Assembly: GCF_003259315.1 (NCBI RefSeq)
Contig: NZ_QLLT01000001.1
Coordinates: 310,001-374,000, forward strand
Direction of reading: 5' to 3'
DNA from: Kitasatospora sp. SolWspMP-SS2h
GTDB lineage: Bacteria > Actinomycetota > Actinomycetes > Streptomycetales > Streptomycetaceae
DNA length: 64,000 nucleotides
The translations under genes and the position numbers were made by a program. The notes under the pieces are model-generated. The model was not told the origin of the DNA and did not search any database. It saw nothing but the letters and a program-made list of their open reading frames with translations. Of the stretch, positions 51,087-60,504 are shown piece after piece (the first letter of the stretch is position 1; each line of letters opens with the position of its first letter).

Positions 51087-51121
51087 CAGGCGTCCCGCCT
51101 GACGGGGCCCGGCACGCCGGA

Positions 51122-51150
51122 GGCCGCCTCCCGCCGGAGCGGGGGCGGCC
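51122..51150 (+). terminator. Terminator after the bio operon
   Basis: GGCCGCCTCCCGC pairs with GCGGGGGCGGCC (51139-51150) with a single bulged T and a 4-nt loop, 36 nt after bioD and 24 nt before the convergent dps stop. Confidence 0.7.
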
Positions 51151-51173
51151 TTCGAGCCGGGGGTGCGGCGCGG

Positions 51174-51767
51174 TCAGCCCGCGGACTTGCCGCTCTTGCG
51201 GACGGCCTTCTTCGCGGCCCGCACCTCGGTGGGGGCGTCCGCCGTGGCGAGGGTGCCGCTGGAGCTCTCCAGGTGGGCGCGGACGAACCACTGGTACTGC
51301 TCCAGGTCGCGCAGCTGCTCGATGAGCAGGTCCTCGGTGGCGGGGTCGATCTTGCCGGCCTGCTCGATCGCGTTGCGCAGGTCGGTGATGACGCCGGTGT
51401 AGACCAGGTCGAGGGCGCCGAGGTGGGCGATGGCGTCGGCCCGGCCGACGCTGTAGTCGTCCCAGCTGCGGTCGGCGACGAGCCGGCCGGGGGTGCCGTG
51501 CGCGACGCCGCCCAGGGTGGCGATCCGCTCGGCGACGTCGTCCGCCATCAGGCGCACCCGGTCGACCTGGGGGTCGAGCATCTTGTGGACGGCGATGAAG
51601 TGCGGGCCGACCACGTTCCAGTGGATGTGCTTGAGGGTCAGGTGCAGGTCGTTCAGCGCGTTCAGCCGCTCCTGCAGCGTGACGATCAGCTCCGCGCCCT
51701 GCTCGGTGGTCAGGCCGGGGACGGTGTAGGCCGGGCGGTTGGCGTCACGGTTGGCGGTGCGGGCCAT
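51174..51767 (-). CDS. dps: Dps-family DNA-binding ferritin-like protein
   Basis: A 197-residue Dps. The ferroxidase-site block HIHWNVVGPHFIAVHKMLDP with His49 and His61, and RVRLMADDVAERIATLGG with Asp/Glu ligands, are clear. LIEQLRDLEQYQWFVRAHLE closes the four-helix bundle. The basic C-terminal tail (VRAAKKAVRKSGKSAG) should bind DNA. It protects DNA by storing iron and consuming peroxide. GGAGAACC precedes ATG 51767. Confidence 0.93.
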   Translation of the reverse strand: MARTANRDANRPAYTVPGLTTEQGAELIVTLQERLNALNDLHLTLKHIHWNVVGPHFIAVHKMLDPQVDRVRLMADDVAERIATLGGVAHGTPGRLVADRSWDDYSVGRADAIAHLGALDLVYTGVITDLRNAIEQAGKIDPATEDLLIEQLRDLEQYQWFVRAHLESSSGTLATADAPTEVRAAKKAVRKSGKSAG

Positions 51768-52015
51768 GGCGGGTTCTCCTCATCGGGGTGTCGTTCTGCA
51801 CGGTGCTGATTCACGCCTCCCCCATTCCGCGCGACTCATGGGTGCGGATGCGCCGAACGGGTGAACATCTCCTCCGTCCGCTCCTCCCTCCGCTCCTCCC
51901 TCCGCCCGCCGGACGGGCCCGCCGACCCGGGGGAAGCCTCCGGGCGGCACCCGTCCGGACCGGCGTCCGGACCGGCGTCCGGAATGGTCCGCCGGGAAAC
52001 GGTTACGTTCCGAAC

Positions 52016-53395
52016 ATGCGCCATCACGATCTCCTGGTCCTCGGGGCCGGCTCGGGCAACCTCCTCCTCGACGACCGCTTCGCCGACCTGGACGTCGCCG
52101 TCGTCTCCGCCGGCCCGTTCGGGGGCACCTGCCTCAACGCGGGCTGCATCCCCAGCAAGATGCTCGCCGTCACCGCCGACGTCGCCGACACCGTCCGGGA
52201 CGCCGGGCGGCACGACGTGGACGCGGAACTGCGGGAGGTGCGCTGGCCCGAGGTCCGGGACCGGGTCTTCGGCCGGCTGGACGCGGCGTCCGCCGAGGGC
52301 GAGCGGGGCCGCCGGGACGCGGCGAACACCACCGTCCACCGGGGCCTCGCCCGGTTCACCGGGCCGCGCCGGCTCACCGTGGACACCGCCGACGGCCCGC
52401 TGGAGCTGACCGCCGACCGGATCGTCATCGCGGCCGGCGGCCGTCCCGTCGTCCCGCCCGTGGTGGCGTCGTCCGGCCTGCCCTACGAGACCTCCGACAC
52501 CGTGATGCGTCTGCCCCGGCCGCCCGCCCGGCTGGTGGTGCTCGGCGGCGGCTACATCGCCGCCGAGCTGGCGCACGTCTTCCGCTCCGTGGGCAGCCAC
52601 GTCACTGTGGTGGAGAAGGAGGACCGGCTGCTCGGCAAGCAGCAGGACGAGGCGGTGTCCGCCGCGTTCACCGAGGCGATGCGCGGCCACTGGGACCTGC
52701 GGCTGGGCCGCGAACTGACCGCCGTCACCGGCCGCCCCGGCGACCTGCGGCTGACCCTGGACGACGGTGCCGAACTGCGCGCCGACACCCTGCTGGTGGC
52801 CGTCGGGCGCCGCCCCAACAGCGACCTGCTCGACCTCGACCGGGCCGGCGTCGCCACCGGGGAGGACGGCCGGATCACCGTCGACGCCCGGCTGCGCACC
52901 ACCGCCGACGGGGTGTGGGCGCTCGGCGACATCGCCACGCCCGTCCCGCTCAAGCACGTCGCCAACCGCGAGGCCCGGATCGTCGCGCACAACCTGCTGC
53001 ACCCGGGCGAGGAGCGGTCCATGGACTACGGGGCGGTGCCCTCCGCCGTCTTCACCAGCCCGCAGATCGCCCAGGTCGGCCTCACCGAGCGGCAGGCCCG
53101 CGAGCAGGGGCTCGACCCGGCCGTCGCCGTGCACCGGTACGCCGACGTGGCCTACGGCTGGGCGCTGGAGGACACCGAGGGCTTCTGCAAGGTGCTCGCC
53201 GACCGCCGGACCGGGCGGCTGCTCGGCGCGCACATCCTCGGCCCGCAGGCCGCCACCCTGATCCAGCCGCTGGTGGTCGCCCTCACCACCGGCATGACGG
53301 CCGGCGAACTCGCCGACGGCCCGCTGTGGATCCACCCGGCGCTGACCGAGGTCGTGGAGAACGCGCTGCGCGACCTGCCCGCGACCGGCCACTGA
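52016..53395 (+). CDS. mtr: Mycothione reductase
   Basis: A 459-residue flavoprotein disulfide reductase. GAGSGN binds FAD; CLNAGCIPSK gives the redox pair Cys39/Cys44; VVLGGGYIAAELAHVFRSVG is the NADPH fold; GVWALGDIA and the C-terminal WIHPALTEVVENAL hold FAD contacts and the active His-Glu. The opening MRHHDLLVLGAGSGNLLLDDRFAD is the mycothione-reductase form, not lipoamide or glutathione reductase. It recycles mycothiol disulfide in the cytoplasm. A 14-bp GGACCGGCGTCC repeat occurs upstream (about 51955-51982). Confidence 0.9.
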   Translation: MRHHDLLVLGAGSGNLLLDDRFADLDVAVVSAGPFGGTCLNAGCIPSKMLAVTADVADTVRDAGRHDVDAELREVRWPEVRDRVFGRLDAASAEGERGRRDAANTTVHRGLARFTGPRRLTVDTADGPLELTADRIVIAAGGRPVVPPVVASSGLPYETSDTVMRLPRPPARLVVLGGGYIAAELAHVFRSVGSHVTVVEKEDRLLGKQQDEAVSAAFTEAMRGHWDLRLGRELTAVTGRPGDLRLTLDDGAELRADTLLVAVGRRPNSDLLDLDRAGVATGEDGRITVDARLRTTADGVWALGDIATPVPLKHVANREARIVAHNLLHPGEERSMDYGAVPSAVFTSPQIAQVGLTERQAREQGLDPAVAVHRYADVAYGWALEDTEGFCKVLADRRTGRLLGAHILGPQAATLIQPLVVALTTGMTAGELADGPLWIHPALTEVVENALRDLPATGH

Positions 53396-53455
53396 CCGGC
53401 CGCGGGCACCGCACGCCCAGCCTTCGCGCTCAACCTCCGCGCTCAGCCCTCGTAC

Positions 53456-54946
53456 TCAGCCCTCGTGGTCAGGCGCCGGGTCCGACGCCCCCGGCACCCC
53501 CGGCACCTCCGGTCCGGACGAGCCCCGGGGGTAGCGGACGGCGGGCGGCGGGTCGGCGAGGACCGGTGCGGCGAGCTCCCAGAGCCGTTCGACCTCGGCG
53601 GCGGTGGTGAACACCCGGTGGTCGCCGCTCAGCGCGTGGTGGAAGACCTGCGCGTAGGCGCCGAGGGACGCGTCGGCGCCGGGCAGCGGCTCCAGGCCCA
53701 GCACCCCGTCCACCAGTCCGGGCCGGGGGCCGGGGCGGCTGAGCCGGACGCCGAACCGGACGTCCGCCGTGGCGCTCAGGCCCACCACCAGCTCGGTGCC
53801 GGCTTCGCCCTCGGCCCGGTCCGCGCCCCCGTCCGCCGTCCGGCCCGTCGAGTCCGTCGAGTCCGTCGAGTCCGGCCGGCCGGTCGGGTCCGCCGGGTCC
53901 GTCGGGTGGAAGCGGACGGTGAGCCGGTGGTCGGCGGAGTCCAGGGCCTTGCCGGTGCGCAGCAGGAAGGGGACGCCCTGCCAGCGCGGGTTGTCGATCC
54001 GGACCTCGACGGCGGCGAAGGTCTCGGTGGTCGAGTCGGCGGCCACCCCGTCCTCCTCCCGGTAGCCCTCGTACTGGCCGAACACCGTCCGGGCCGGGTC
54101 GAAGGGCCTGGTCTGCTCGAACAGCCGGAGCCGGGCGGCGCGTTCCGCCTCCGGGTCGTCGGAGGAGGGCGGTTCCATCGCCACGGCGGCCAGTGCCTGG
54201 CACAGGTGGGTGGGGATCATGTCGCGGAAGGTGCCGGTGCGTTCCATGAAGGCGGCCCGGCCCTCGATGTCGATCTTCTCCGGGACGTCGATGAGCACCG
54301 AGGCGATGTGCCGGGCGTCCCACGACCCGGCGAGCCAGGGGTTGGCGGTGCGCAGGGCCAGCAGGGCGCGCACCGACTCCTTGGCGAGGAAGTGGTCGAC
54401 CCGCAGGACGCGCTCCTCGGGGGCGAGGTCGGCCAGCAGCGCGTTGAGCGCGCGGGCGGTGTCGACGTCCTCGCCGACGGGCTTCTCCACCATCAGGGTC
54501 GCGTCCCGGGCGAGGCCCTCGCGGTCCGTCATCCGCAGCATGGCGTCGGTCTGCCCGGGCGGTACGGAGAGGTAGAGGAAGGTCCGGCAGCCCTCGCCGA
54601 GCGCGGCGCGGCGCTGCTCCACCGCTGCCGCCAGCCCGGCGCCGTCCTCGGCGGAGGCGGTGGCGAACCGGACCCGTTCGGCGAAGCGTTCCAGTGCCGC
54701 GCGGTCGGCGCCGTCCGCGGAGGCGGCGACCGCCTCCACGACGTCGTGGCGGAAGTCCTGGTCGGTGCCGGGCGAGTGGCGGCCCGAGCCGATCACCTCG
54801 AACCGGTCCGGGAGGAGGTCGCGCTCCCACAGTTCGAACAGCGCGGGGAAGAGCATCCGGCGCGCGAGGTCCCCGGTCGCCCCGAACAGGACGAGGAGGA
54901 CCGGCCGGTCGTCGGCGCGGGCGGCGGTGGTGGGCGGTGCTGTCAC
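53456..54946 (-). CDS. zwf: Glucose-6-phosphate dehydrogenase, divergent paralog
   Basis: A 496-residue protein from GTG 54946 (GGAG upstream). [20 protein letters not shown] is the NADP fold and [16 protein letters not shown] follows. The substrate motif reads [20 protein letters not shown] instead of the usual RIDHYLGKE, with catalytic His and Lys kept. A low-complexity insert ([22 protein letters not shown]) encoded by TCCGTCGAG repeats sits in the C-terminal half. It oxidises glucose 6-phosphate to the lactone, making NADPH. Its divergence and lack of tal/tkt/opcA neighbours suggest a second zwf. Confidence 0.85.
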   Translation of the reverse strand: MTAPPTTAARADDRPVLLVLFGATGDLARRMLFPALFELWERDLLPDRFEVIGSGRHSPGTDQDFRHDVVEAVAASADGADRAALERFAERVRFATASAEDGAGLAAAVEQRRAALGEGCRTFLYLSVPPGQTDAMLRMTDREGLARDATLMVEKPVGEDVDTARALNALLADLAPEERVLRVDHFLAKESVRALLALRTANPWLAGSWDARHIASVLIDVPEKIDIEGRAAFMERTGTFRDMIPTHLCQALAAVAMEPPSSDDPEAERAARLRLFEQTRPFDPARTVFGQYEGYREEDGVAADSTTETFAAVEVRIDNPRWQGVPFLLRTGKALDSADHRLTVRFHPTDPADPTGRPDSTDSTDSTGRTADGGADRAEGEAGTELVVGLSATADVRFGVRLSRPGPRPGLVDGVLGLEPLPGADASLGAYAQVFHHALSGDHRVFTTAAEVERLWELAAPVLADPPPAVRYPRGSSGPEVPGVPGASDPAPDHEG

Positions 54947-55104
54947 GTCAGTGGCTCCTGGGTCTCGCGGAGGTCGCTCGGCGTGCCTTCCCCGCTTCCG
55001 CGATCCCACTCTCGCCCGAACGGGTTCCACCCGTCGCTGACGGGGTGTCAGGCGGTTCGGTCGGAGGCGGTCGATTGTCAGTGCGGAACGGAAGGATGAC
55101 GGTC

Positions 55105-57195
55105 ATGGACAACGCCGCTCCGCTCTCTTCCGGCGACTACGCCGACGCCGTCGCCACCGCCGCGCGGGCCGCCGCCGCCTACTACGGGGACGGGGCGACG
55201 CCGCTCGGGGACGACGAGTACGACGCGCTGGTGCGGTCGATCGCGGCCCACGAGCAGGCGCATCCGGACGAGGTGCTGCCGGAGTCGCCGACCGGGAAGG
55301 TCGCGGGCGGCGCGGTGGTGGGCGACGTGCCGCACGGCGTGCCGATGCTGTCGCTGGACAACGTGTTCGACGACGCGGGGCTGGCCGACTGGGCCGCGGG
55401 CCTGGAGCGGCGGCTGGGCCGGGCGGTGGCCGGGTGGTGCGTGGAGCCGAAGCTGGACGGGCTGGCCGTCGCCGCCCGCTACCGGGGCGGGCGGCTCCAG
55501 CAGGTGCTGACCCGGGGCGACGGCCTGGCGGGCGAGGACATCACGCACGCCGCCGACGCCGTCCTGGGCCTGCCCGCCGTGCTCGCGCGCCCGCTGGACG
55601 TGGAGCTGCGCGGCGAAGTACTGCTGACGTCGGCCCAGTTCGAGGAGGCCAACCGGCTCCGGCTCGCGCACGGGGCCGCCCCGTTCGCCCATCCGCGCAG
55701 CGGCGCGGCCGGGACGCTGCGGGCCAAGGACCGCCCGTACCGGATCGAGCTGACGTTCTTCGCCTACGGCGCGATCGGCCTGGACGAGGAGCTGGGCCAC
55801 AGCGCCCTGCTGGAGTCCCTGGCCGGGCTGGGCGCGAACACCGCCGCCGGCACGGCCGCCGCCCCGGTGCGCTGCGAGACGATCGGGCAGGTCCGGGAGC
55901 GGATCGCCGGGATCACCGCGCTGCGCGGCGCGCTGCCGTTCGGCATCGACGGCGTGGTGGTGAAGGCCGACGCGGCCGCGGACCAGCGGCAGGCCGGCTC
56001 CGACTCCCGGGCCCCGCGGTGGGCGGTGGCCCGCAAGCTCGCGGCGGAGCACAAGGTGACCCGGCTGCTGGAGGTGGAGTGGGCGGTGGGCCGCACCGGC
56101 GTCATCGCGCCGCGCGCCGTCCTGGAGCCGGTGGTCATCGACGGCGTCACCGTCACCTACGCCACCCTCCACAACCCCGCCGACATCACCCGCCGCGGGC
56201 TGATGCTGGGCGACCGGGTCTTCGTCTACCGCGCGGGGGACGTGATCCCCCGGGTGGAGGCCCCGCTGGTGGAGGAGCGCACCGGCGCGGAGCGGCCGAT
56301 CGTCTTCCCCGCCGCCTGCCCGCGCTGCGGGGAGGGGATCGACACCGGCGAGCAGCGCTGGCGCTGCGTGCGGGGCCGCGACTGCCAGGCGGTGGCGTCG
56401 ATCATCCACGCGGCGGGCCGCGACCAGCTCGACATCGAGGGCCTGGGCTCGACCCGGGCGGTGCAGCTGGTGGCGGCCGGGCTGGTCACCGACCTCGCCG
56501 ACCTGTTCACCCTGACCCGCGAGCAGCTCCTCTCCCTGGAGCGGATGGGCACCACGAGCACCGACAACCTGCTCGCCGCGATCGCCACCGCCCGCACCCG
56601 TCCGCTGAACCGCGTCCTGTGCGCGCTGGGCGTGCGCGGCACCGGGCGCAGCATGTCGCGGCGGATCGCCGCGCACTTCGGCTCGATGGCGGCCATCCGG
56701 TCGGCGGACGCCGAGGCCCTGGCCGCCGTGGAGGGCATCGGCCCGGAGAAGGCCCGCCTGGTGGTCTCCGAACTCGCCGGACTGTCCGCCCTGCTGGACC
56801 GCCTGGCCGACCTCGGCGTGGGCACCCGGGTCACCGCCCCGACCGCGCCCGCCGCACCCGTCCCCGTCGAAGGCGCCGCCGCCCCGGCCACCGGCCCGCT
56901 GACCGGCGAGGCCGTGGTGGTGACGGGCAGCATGACCGGCCCCCTGGCGGCGCTCTCCCGCAACGAGATGAACGAACTGATCGAACGCGCCGGCGGCAAG
57001 GCGTCCTCCTCCGTCTCCAAGCGCACCACCCTCCTGGTCGCGGGCGAGAAGGCCGGCTCCAAGCGCGCCAAGGCCGAAGAGCTCGGCCTCCGCATCCTCG
57101 ACCCCGAACAGTTCGCCACCCTGCTCGCCGAACACCTGCCCACCGAACACCTGCCCACCGCGCCCGTCACGCCCGTCGCGGCCGTCGCGGCCTGA
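55105..57195 (+). CDS. ligA: NAD+-dependent DNA ligase
   Basis: A 696-residue ligase from ATG 55105 (GAAGG upstream; ATG 55096 is an alternative). Domain order: Ia ([20 protein letters not shown]), adenylation domain with EPKLDGLAV (Lys116, Asp118), OB fold ([20 protein letters not shown]), zinc finger CPRCG...CVRGRDC (four Cys), HhH repeats ([18 protein letters not shown]) and BRCT ([20 protein letters not shown]). It seals nicks using NAD+. It stands alone, and the sequence is divergent from the main streptomycete LigA as far as I can judge, so it may be a second copy. Confidence 0.92.
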   Translation: MDNAAPLSSGDYADAVATAARAAAAYYGDGATPLGDDEYDALVRSIAAHEQAHPDEVLPESPTGKVAGGAVVGDVPHGVPMLSLDNVFDDAGLADWAAGLERRLGRAVAGWCVEPKLDGLAVAARYRGGRLQQVLTRGDGLAGEDITHAADAVLGLPAVLARPLDVELRGEVLLTSAQFEEANRLRLAHGAAPFAHPRSGAAGTLRAKDRPYRIELTFFAYGAIGLDEELGHSALLESLAGLGANTAAGTAAAPVRCETIGQVRERIAGITALRGALPFGIDGVVVKADAAADQRQAGSDSRAPRWAVARKLAAEHKVTRLLEVEWAVGRTGVIAPRAVLEPVVIDGVTVTYATLHNPADITRRGLMLGDRVFVYRAGDVIPRVEAPLVEERTGAERPIVFPAACPRCGEGIDTGEQRWRCVRGRDCQAVASIIHAAGRDQLDIEGLGSTRAVQLVAAGLVTDLADLFTLTREQLLSLERMGTTSTDNLLAAIATARTRPLNRVLCALGVRGTGRSMSRRIAAHFGSMAAIRSADAEALAAVEGIGPEKARLVVSELAGLSALLDRLADLGVGTRVTAPTAPAAPVPVEGAAAPATGPLTGEAVVVTGSMTGPLAALSRNEMNELIERAGGKASSSVSKRTTLLVAGEKAGSKRAKAEELGLRILDPEQFATLLAEHLPTEHLPTAPVTPVAAVAA

Positions 57196-57350
57196 GTCCC
57201 GTTCCTTCCGGTGGCCCGTCAGTCGCTCGGCCTGGTCATCGAGTTGGCGCGGCGGGCCGGGACGGATGGTCTCCGGTCGGGCGGTGGCGGGTAGCGTGGG
57301 GCCTGCGGGGCCCGGTCGGGTCACCGGAGGACGACGGGGAGCGACGCGGG

Positions 57351-58115
57351 ATGGACGCGGGAGATGTGACGGGGCGTTGGGTGCGGCCGGACGGGGGTGG
57401 GCCGGAGGTGTTCCTGGCCGCGCCCGAGGGGGTGCCGCCGGCGGCCACCGTGGTGGTCGGGCAGGAGCTGTTCGGGGTCACGGCGTGGGTGCGCGAGGTG
57501 TGCGAGCGGCTGGCCGCCGCCGGGTACGCCGCCGTCGCGCCGGACTTCTACGGGCGGGCGGCGGAGCGGGCCGAACTGCCGTACGACGACACCGGGCGGG
57601 TCACCGGCTTCGAGTTGCTGGGCAAGCTGACGGCCGAGCAGGTGGCCATCGACACGGCGGCGGCGCTGGCCGTCGGCGCGTCCCTCGGCGGGGGCCCGGG
57701 CCGGGCGTTCGTCGGCTTCTCGGTCGGCGGCCACCTGGGCCTGCTGGCCGGGACGCGCCTGCCGCTGGACCTGGTCGCCGCCTGCTACCCCGGCTGGACC
57801 CTGGAGGGCCCCACCCCGCTCGCCGACGACCACCCCCCGCTCACCGAGCAGGGCGCCGCCGCGCTCGCCGCCCACGGCATCGCGGTGCTCGGCCTGGTCG
57901 GCGCGGAGGACCACGTCGTCCCGCCCGAGCAGTGGGCCCGGATCTCCGCCCGCCTGACCACCGCGGGCGTCCGCACCGACCTGGTCTGCTACCCCGGCGT
58001 CCCGCACGGCTTCCTGTGCGACCACCGCCCCGCGACGTTCCGGCCCACGGAGAGCGAGGACGCCTTCGCCCGGATCCTCTCGGCGCTCGCGGACCCGGCG
58101 GTCCGGCGCCCCTGA
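57351..58115 (+). CDS. Dienelactone hydrolase family protein
   Basis: A 254-residue alpha/beta hydrolase: VVVGQELFGVTAWVREVCER carries the conserved Glu39; the nucleophile motif is FVGFSVGGHLG with Ser124 where classical dienelactone hydrolases have Cys; GLVGAEDHVVPPEQW holds the Asp and GVPHGFLCDHR the His. The full EXXXG and triad layout is intact. The Ser for Cys change suggests an esterase more than a true dienelactone hydrolase. GACGGGGAG precedes ATG 57351. Confidence 0.87.
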   Translation: MDAGDVTGRWVRPDGGGPEVFLAAPEGVPPAATVVVGQELFGVTAWVREVCERLAAAGYAAVAPDFYGRAAERAELPYDDTGRVTGFELLGKLTAEQVAIDTAAALAVGASLGGGPGRAFVGFSVGGHLGLLAGTRLPLDLVAACYPGWTLEGPTPLADDHPPLTEQGAAALAAHGIAVLGLVGAEDHVVPPEQWARISARLTTAGVRTDLVCYPGVPHGFLCDHRPATFRPTESEDAFARILSALADPAVRRP

Positions 58116-58271
58116 CGGCGGGACGGGAGGAGGCGGGGGCGGGACGGCGTACCGCTCCCGCCCTGGCTCCGCCCTGCTCCGAACGGGCGGCTCCGCGTCA
58201 CCGTCCCGGCCGGTCGCGCGTTGAAGGACCGTCAGCCCTTGCCCCGTCACCGCACGCCCGAGGAACGCCGC

Positions 58272-58472
58272 ATGCGCACCGCACTCCCCGCCCTCGCCCT
58301 CGCCGCCGCGCTCCTCTCGGCCGCCGCCCCCACCGGCACAGCCGCCGAGGAGGCCGCCGGGCCGGTCCCGAACCAGGGTTACAGCATCCCGGTCGGCGCG
58401 ATCACCGACCTGGGCGCCCTGCCGATGCTGGGTGGCCTGGGCAACGACTTCGCCCACCTGCTCGGCCAGTAG
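58272..58472 (+). CDS. Small secreted peptide
   Basis: A 66-residue protein from ATG 58272 with GAGGAA seven bases upstream. Residues 1-27 are a signal peptide (MRTALPALALAAALLSAAAP, then TGTA). The 40-residue mature part (PNQGYSIPVGAITDLGALPM, LGGLGNDFAHLLGQ) is Gly/Leu-rich without Cys. It resembles short secreted streptomycete peptides of unknown function, possibly surface-associated. Confidence 0.65.
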   Translation: MRTALPALALAAALLSAAAPTGTAAEEAAGPVPNQGYSIPVGAITDLGALPMLGGLGNDFAHLLGQ

Positions 58473-58950
58473 GGGCGGCCGCCGCCGGATGGATGTCCGC
58501 GCTGCCGCCCGGGCCGTACAGCCGGAGTCGGCACGGCCACGTCCGCACCCGACGGGCCTGCGGCTGGGGTCCGACCAGCGCGGCCGCCGAACCCGCCGGC
58601 ACCTCTCCGGTGGTCGATCACGGGCGGTCCGGCGGGGATGGTCCGGACGGTCGGGGCTGGCCCAAGAGGTGTTGCGAGGCAGCCGGGGTGCAGCACGTGC
58701 CGAATGACCCGTCGTTCCCTCCCGCTCGGTGGCGGGCGCCGGGCAGTGGTGTGCGCGGCTCCGAGCGGGAACCGCCTCGCGCGCTTCGCGACGGGTGCCG
58801 CAGTGGCCCGCCCGGCCCGTCGCGTGCCCACGGGAACGACTCGGACGCCGAGCGGTCCGGTTCCCAGGGTCCGCCGCCGACGGGCCGGGCGGATCCGCGC
58901 CGGGAAATCGGCTTGCGGCCGTTCCGGGACGGGGCGGAGGATCCTCGGTG
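58473..58950. other. 478-bp region without a recognised gene
   Basis: The region between the small secreted peptide and the kinase has several open frames of low-complexity Arg/Pro/Gly composition but none protein-like. A degenerate repeat of GCGCGCTTCGCGA is visible near 58780. Nothing else was identified. Confidence 0.35.
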
Positions 58951-59895
58951 ATGAGCGAGACGAGGAACTCCCCGCCGGACGGCCGGGCCGGGATCGACGC
59001 CGGGCTGGTGCGCCGTCTCCTGCGCACCCAGTTCCCGCAGTGGGCGGAACTGCCGGTCGTGCCGGTGGCGGTGGACGGGTGGGACAACCGCACCTACCGG
59101 CTCGGCGACCGGATGACGGTGCGGCTGCCCACGCACGCCTCCTACGTCCCGGCGGTGGAGAAGGAGAACACCTGGCTGCCGCGCCTGGCGCCGTCCCTGC
59201 CGTTGCCCGTTCCTCAGGTGCTGGGCAGGGGCGAGCCTGGTGAGGGGTATCCGCATCCCTGGTCGGTGCGCGGCTGGATCGACGGGGAGACCGCGGCGGC
59301 GGGACACATCGCCGACCTGCCCCGGTTCGCCGAGTCCGTGGCCGGGTTCATCCTCGCCCTGCACCGGTGCGACACCACGGGCGGACCGCTCGCGGGTGCG
59401 CACAGCTTCCACCGGGGGGCCTCGCCGTCCCACTACGACGAGGAGACCCGGCGCTGTCTCGCCGCGCTCGGCGGGTACGTGGACACCGCGCACGCCACCG
59501 CGATCTGGAACGAGGCACTGGCAGCGGAGTGGACGGGCCCGCCGGTGTGGTTCCACGGCGACCTCGCCGAGGGCAACCTGCTGGTCTCCGGCGGCGAGTT
59601 GAGCGCCGTCATCGACTTCGGCACGTGCGGCGTCGGCGACCCGGCCTGCGACCTCGTGATCGCCTGGGGGCTGTTCACCGGCCCGAGCCGGACGGCGTTC
59701 CGGCGCGCCGTGGGCCAGGACGAGGGCACCTGGGCGCGGGCCCGCGGCTGGCTGACCTGGAAGGCACTGCTCGTCCTCGCCGAAAGCGTCGAGAGCGCCA
59801 GGAAGACGGGCCGCCCGACGGCGGCCGTCTCCGCCCGGGCGGAGACGAGTCTGCGGGTCCTCGCCGAGGTGATGGCCGACCACCGACGCGCCTAG
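58951..59895 (+). CDS. Aminoglycoside phosphotransferase (APH) family kinase
   Basis: A 314-residue protein of the APH fold: WDNRTYRLGDRMTVRLPTHA with the ATP-binding region, KENTWLPRLAPSLPLPVPQV, the catalytic VWFHGDLAEGNLL and metal-binding AVIDFGTCGVGDPACDLVIA. The WF.GDL.EGNLL form is close to macrolide/hygromycin-type small-molecule kinases of soil bacteria. The substrate is unknown; resistance to an antibiotic is possible but not shown. ATG 58951 follows GGCGGAGG. Confidence 0.85.
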   Translation: MSETRNSPPDGRAGIDAGLVRRLLRTQFPQWAELPVVPVAVDGWDNRTYRLGDRMTVRLPTHASYVPAVEKENTWLPRLAPSLPLPVPQVLGRGEPGEGYPHPWSVRGWIDGETAAAGHIADLPRFAESVAGFILALHRCDTTGGPLAGAHSFHRGASPSHYDEETRRCLAALGGYVDTAHATAIWNEALAAEWTGPPVWFHGDLAEGNLLVSGGELSAVIDFGTCGVGDPACDLVIAWGLFTGPSRTAFRRAVGQDEGTWARARGWLTWKALLVLAESVESARKTGRPTAAVSARAETSLRVLAEVMADHRRA

Positions 59896-60156
59896 TGCCG
59901 CGTCGCGTCGCGTCGGCGTGACGTCGGGACGTCGGGACATCGCGCCGACGGGCCCCGACGGGCCGACGGGCCGGATCGGAGTCGTGACCCGTGGGAGCGG
60001 GTTCGGGGCGCGGCCCCGGGTTGTTTCCGCTCGGGAAGTTTTGCTCGGGCGAGGGCGCGGCGACAAGGGCGGACGGGGGTTCGTCGCGGGGCCGTCACCG
60101 CGCCGCAACACGTCGAAATACTCCGCAACACCCGCTCCCAACTGGGCGGATGGTGA
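59896..60156. other. Intergenic region upstream of the TauD locus
   Basis: This region has repeated GACGGGCC units at about 59946-59975 and a GCTCGGGAAGTTTTGCTCGGGC direct-repeat-like stretch at about 60030-60052 (GCTCGGG twice). No gene was recognised. Confidence 0.4.
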
Positions 60157-60186
60157 TTGACAGCGGGCGTCGCGGCCCAGCACGAT
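60157..60186 (+). promoter_or_regulatory. Probable promoter of the uORF-tauD transcript
   Basis: A consensus -35, TTGACA (60157-60162), is followed after 18 bp by CACGAT (60181-60186). Transcription would start near 60193, 34 nt upstream of the cysteine-rich uORF. Confidence 0.55.
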
Positions 60187-60226
60187 GAGCGCCGAGCCCA
60201 CTCGCAGCGAGCCGGAAGGAGGGCCG

Positions 60227-60316
60227 ATGCGTACCGCCGTTGTCGTCTGTCGTGCGTCGTGCCCGGTCCCGGTGTCCGTGTGCCGCGGTGGCTGTTGTCC
60301 GCGCTGCCGCGCGTAG
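60227..60316 (+). CDS. Cysteine-rich 29-aa leader peptide (uORF)
   Basis: A 30-codon frame from ATG 60227 with a near-perfect GGAAGGAGG seven bases upstream. The peptide has six Cys in 29 residues, at 8, 12, 19, 23, 24 and 27, including VCRGGCCPRCRA. It precedes a TauD-like gene by 188 nt. Cys-rich uORFs that act as cysteine-sensing attenuators are known in actinobacteria, in mycobacteria before sulfur genes. Ribosome stalling at the Cys codons when cysteine is short would alter folding of the downstream RNA. Confidence 0.65.
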   Translation: MRTAVVVCRASCPVPVSVCRGGCCPRCRA

Positions 60317-60373
60317 TCACGACGCCCCTCTCACCGTTCTCCCCCTTCTCTCCGGTACGGCGGCGCGCCCTCG

Positions 60374-60430
60374 GGCTGCCCGGATGCCGTGCCGTGTCCG
60401 CGTCCGCGTCCGGCTGATGCGGCGGGCAGC
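60374..60430 (+). promoter_or_regulatory. Possible attenuator stem between uORF and tauD
   Basis: GGCTGCCCG (60374-60382) and CGGGCAGCC (60422-60430) are perfectly complementary across 39 nt. Other short CCGCGTCC/GGCGG pairings compete with it. This would be the RNA element switched by translation of the uORF. Confidence 0.4.
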
Positions 60431-60504
60431 CGTATCCGCTGCCGCCGTCACCGTCACCGTGCCTCCGTCTCTCCGTCTCGCCGTCCCACCGAAGGAGTTC
60501 CGCC

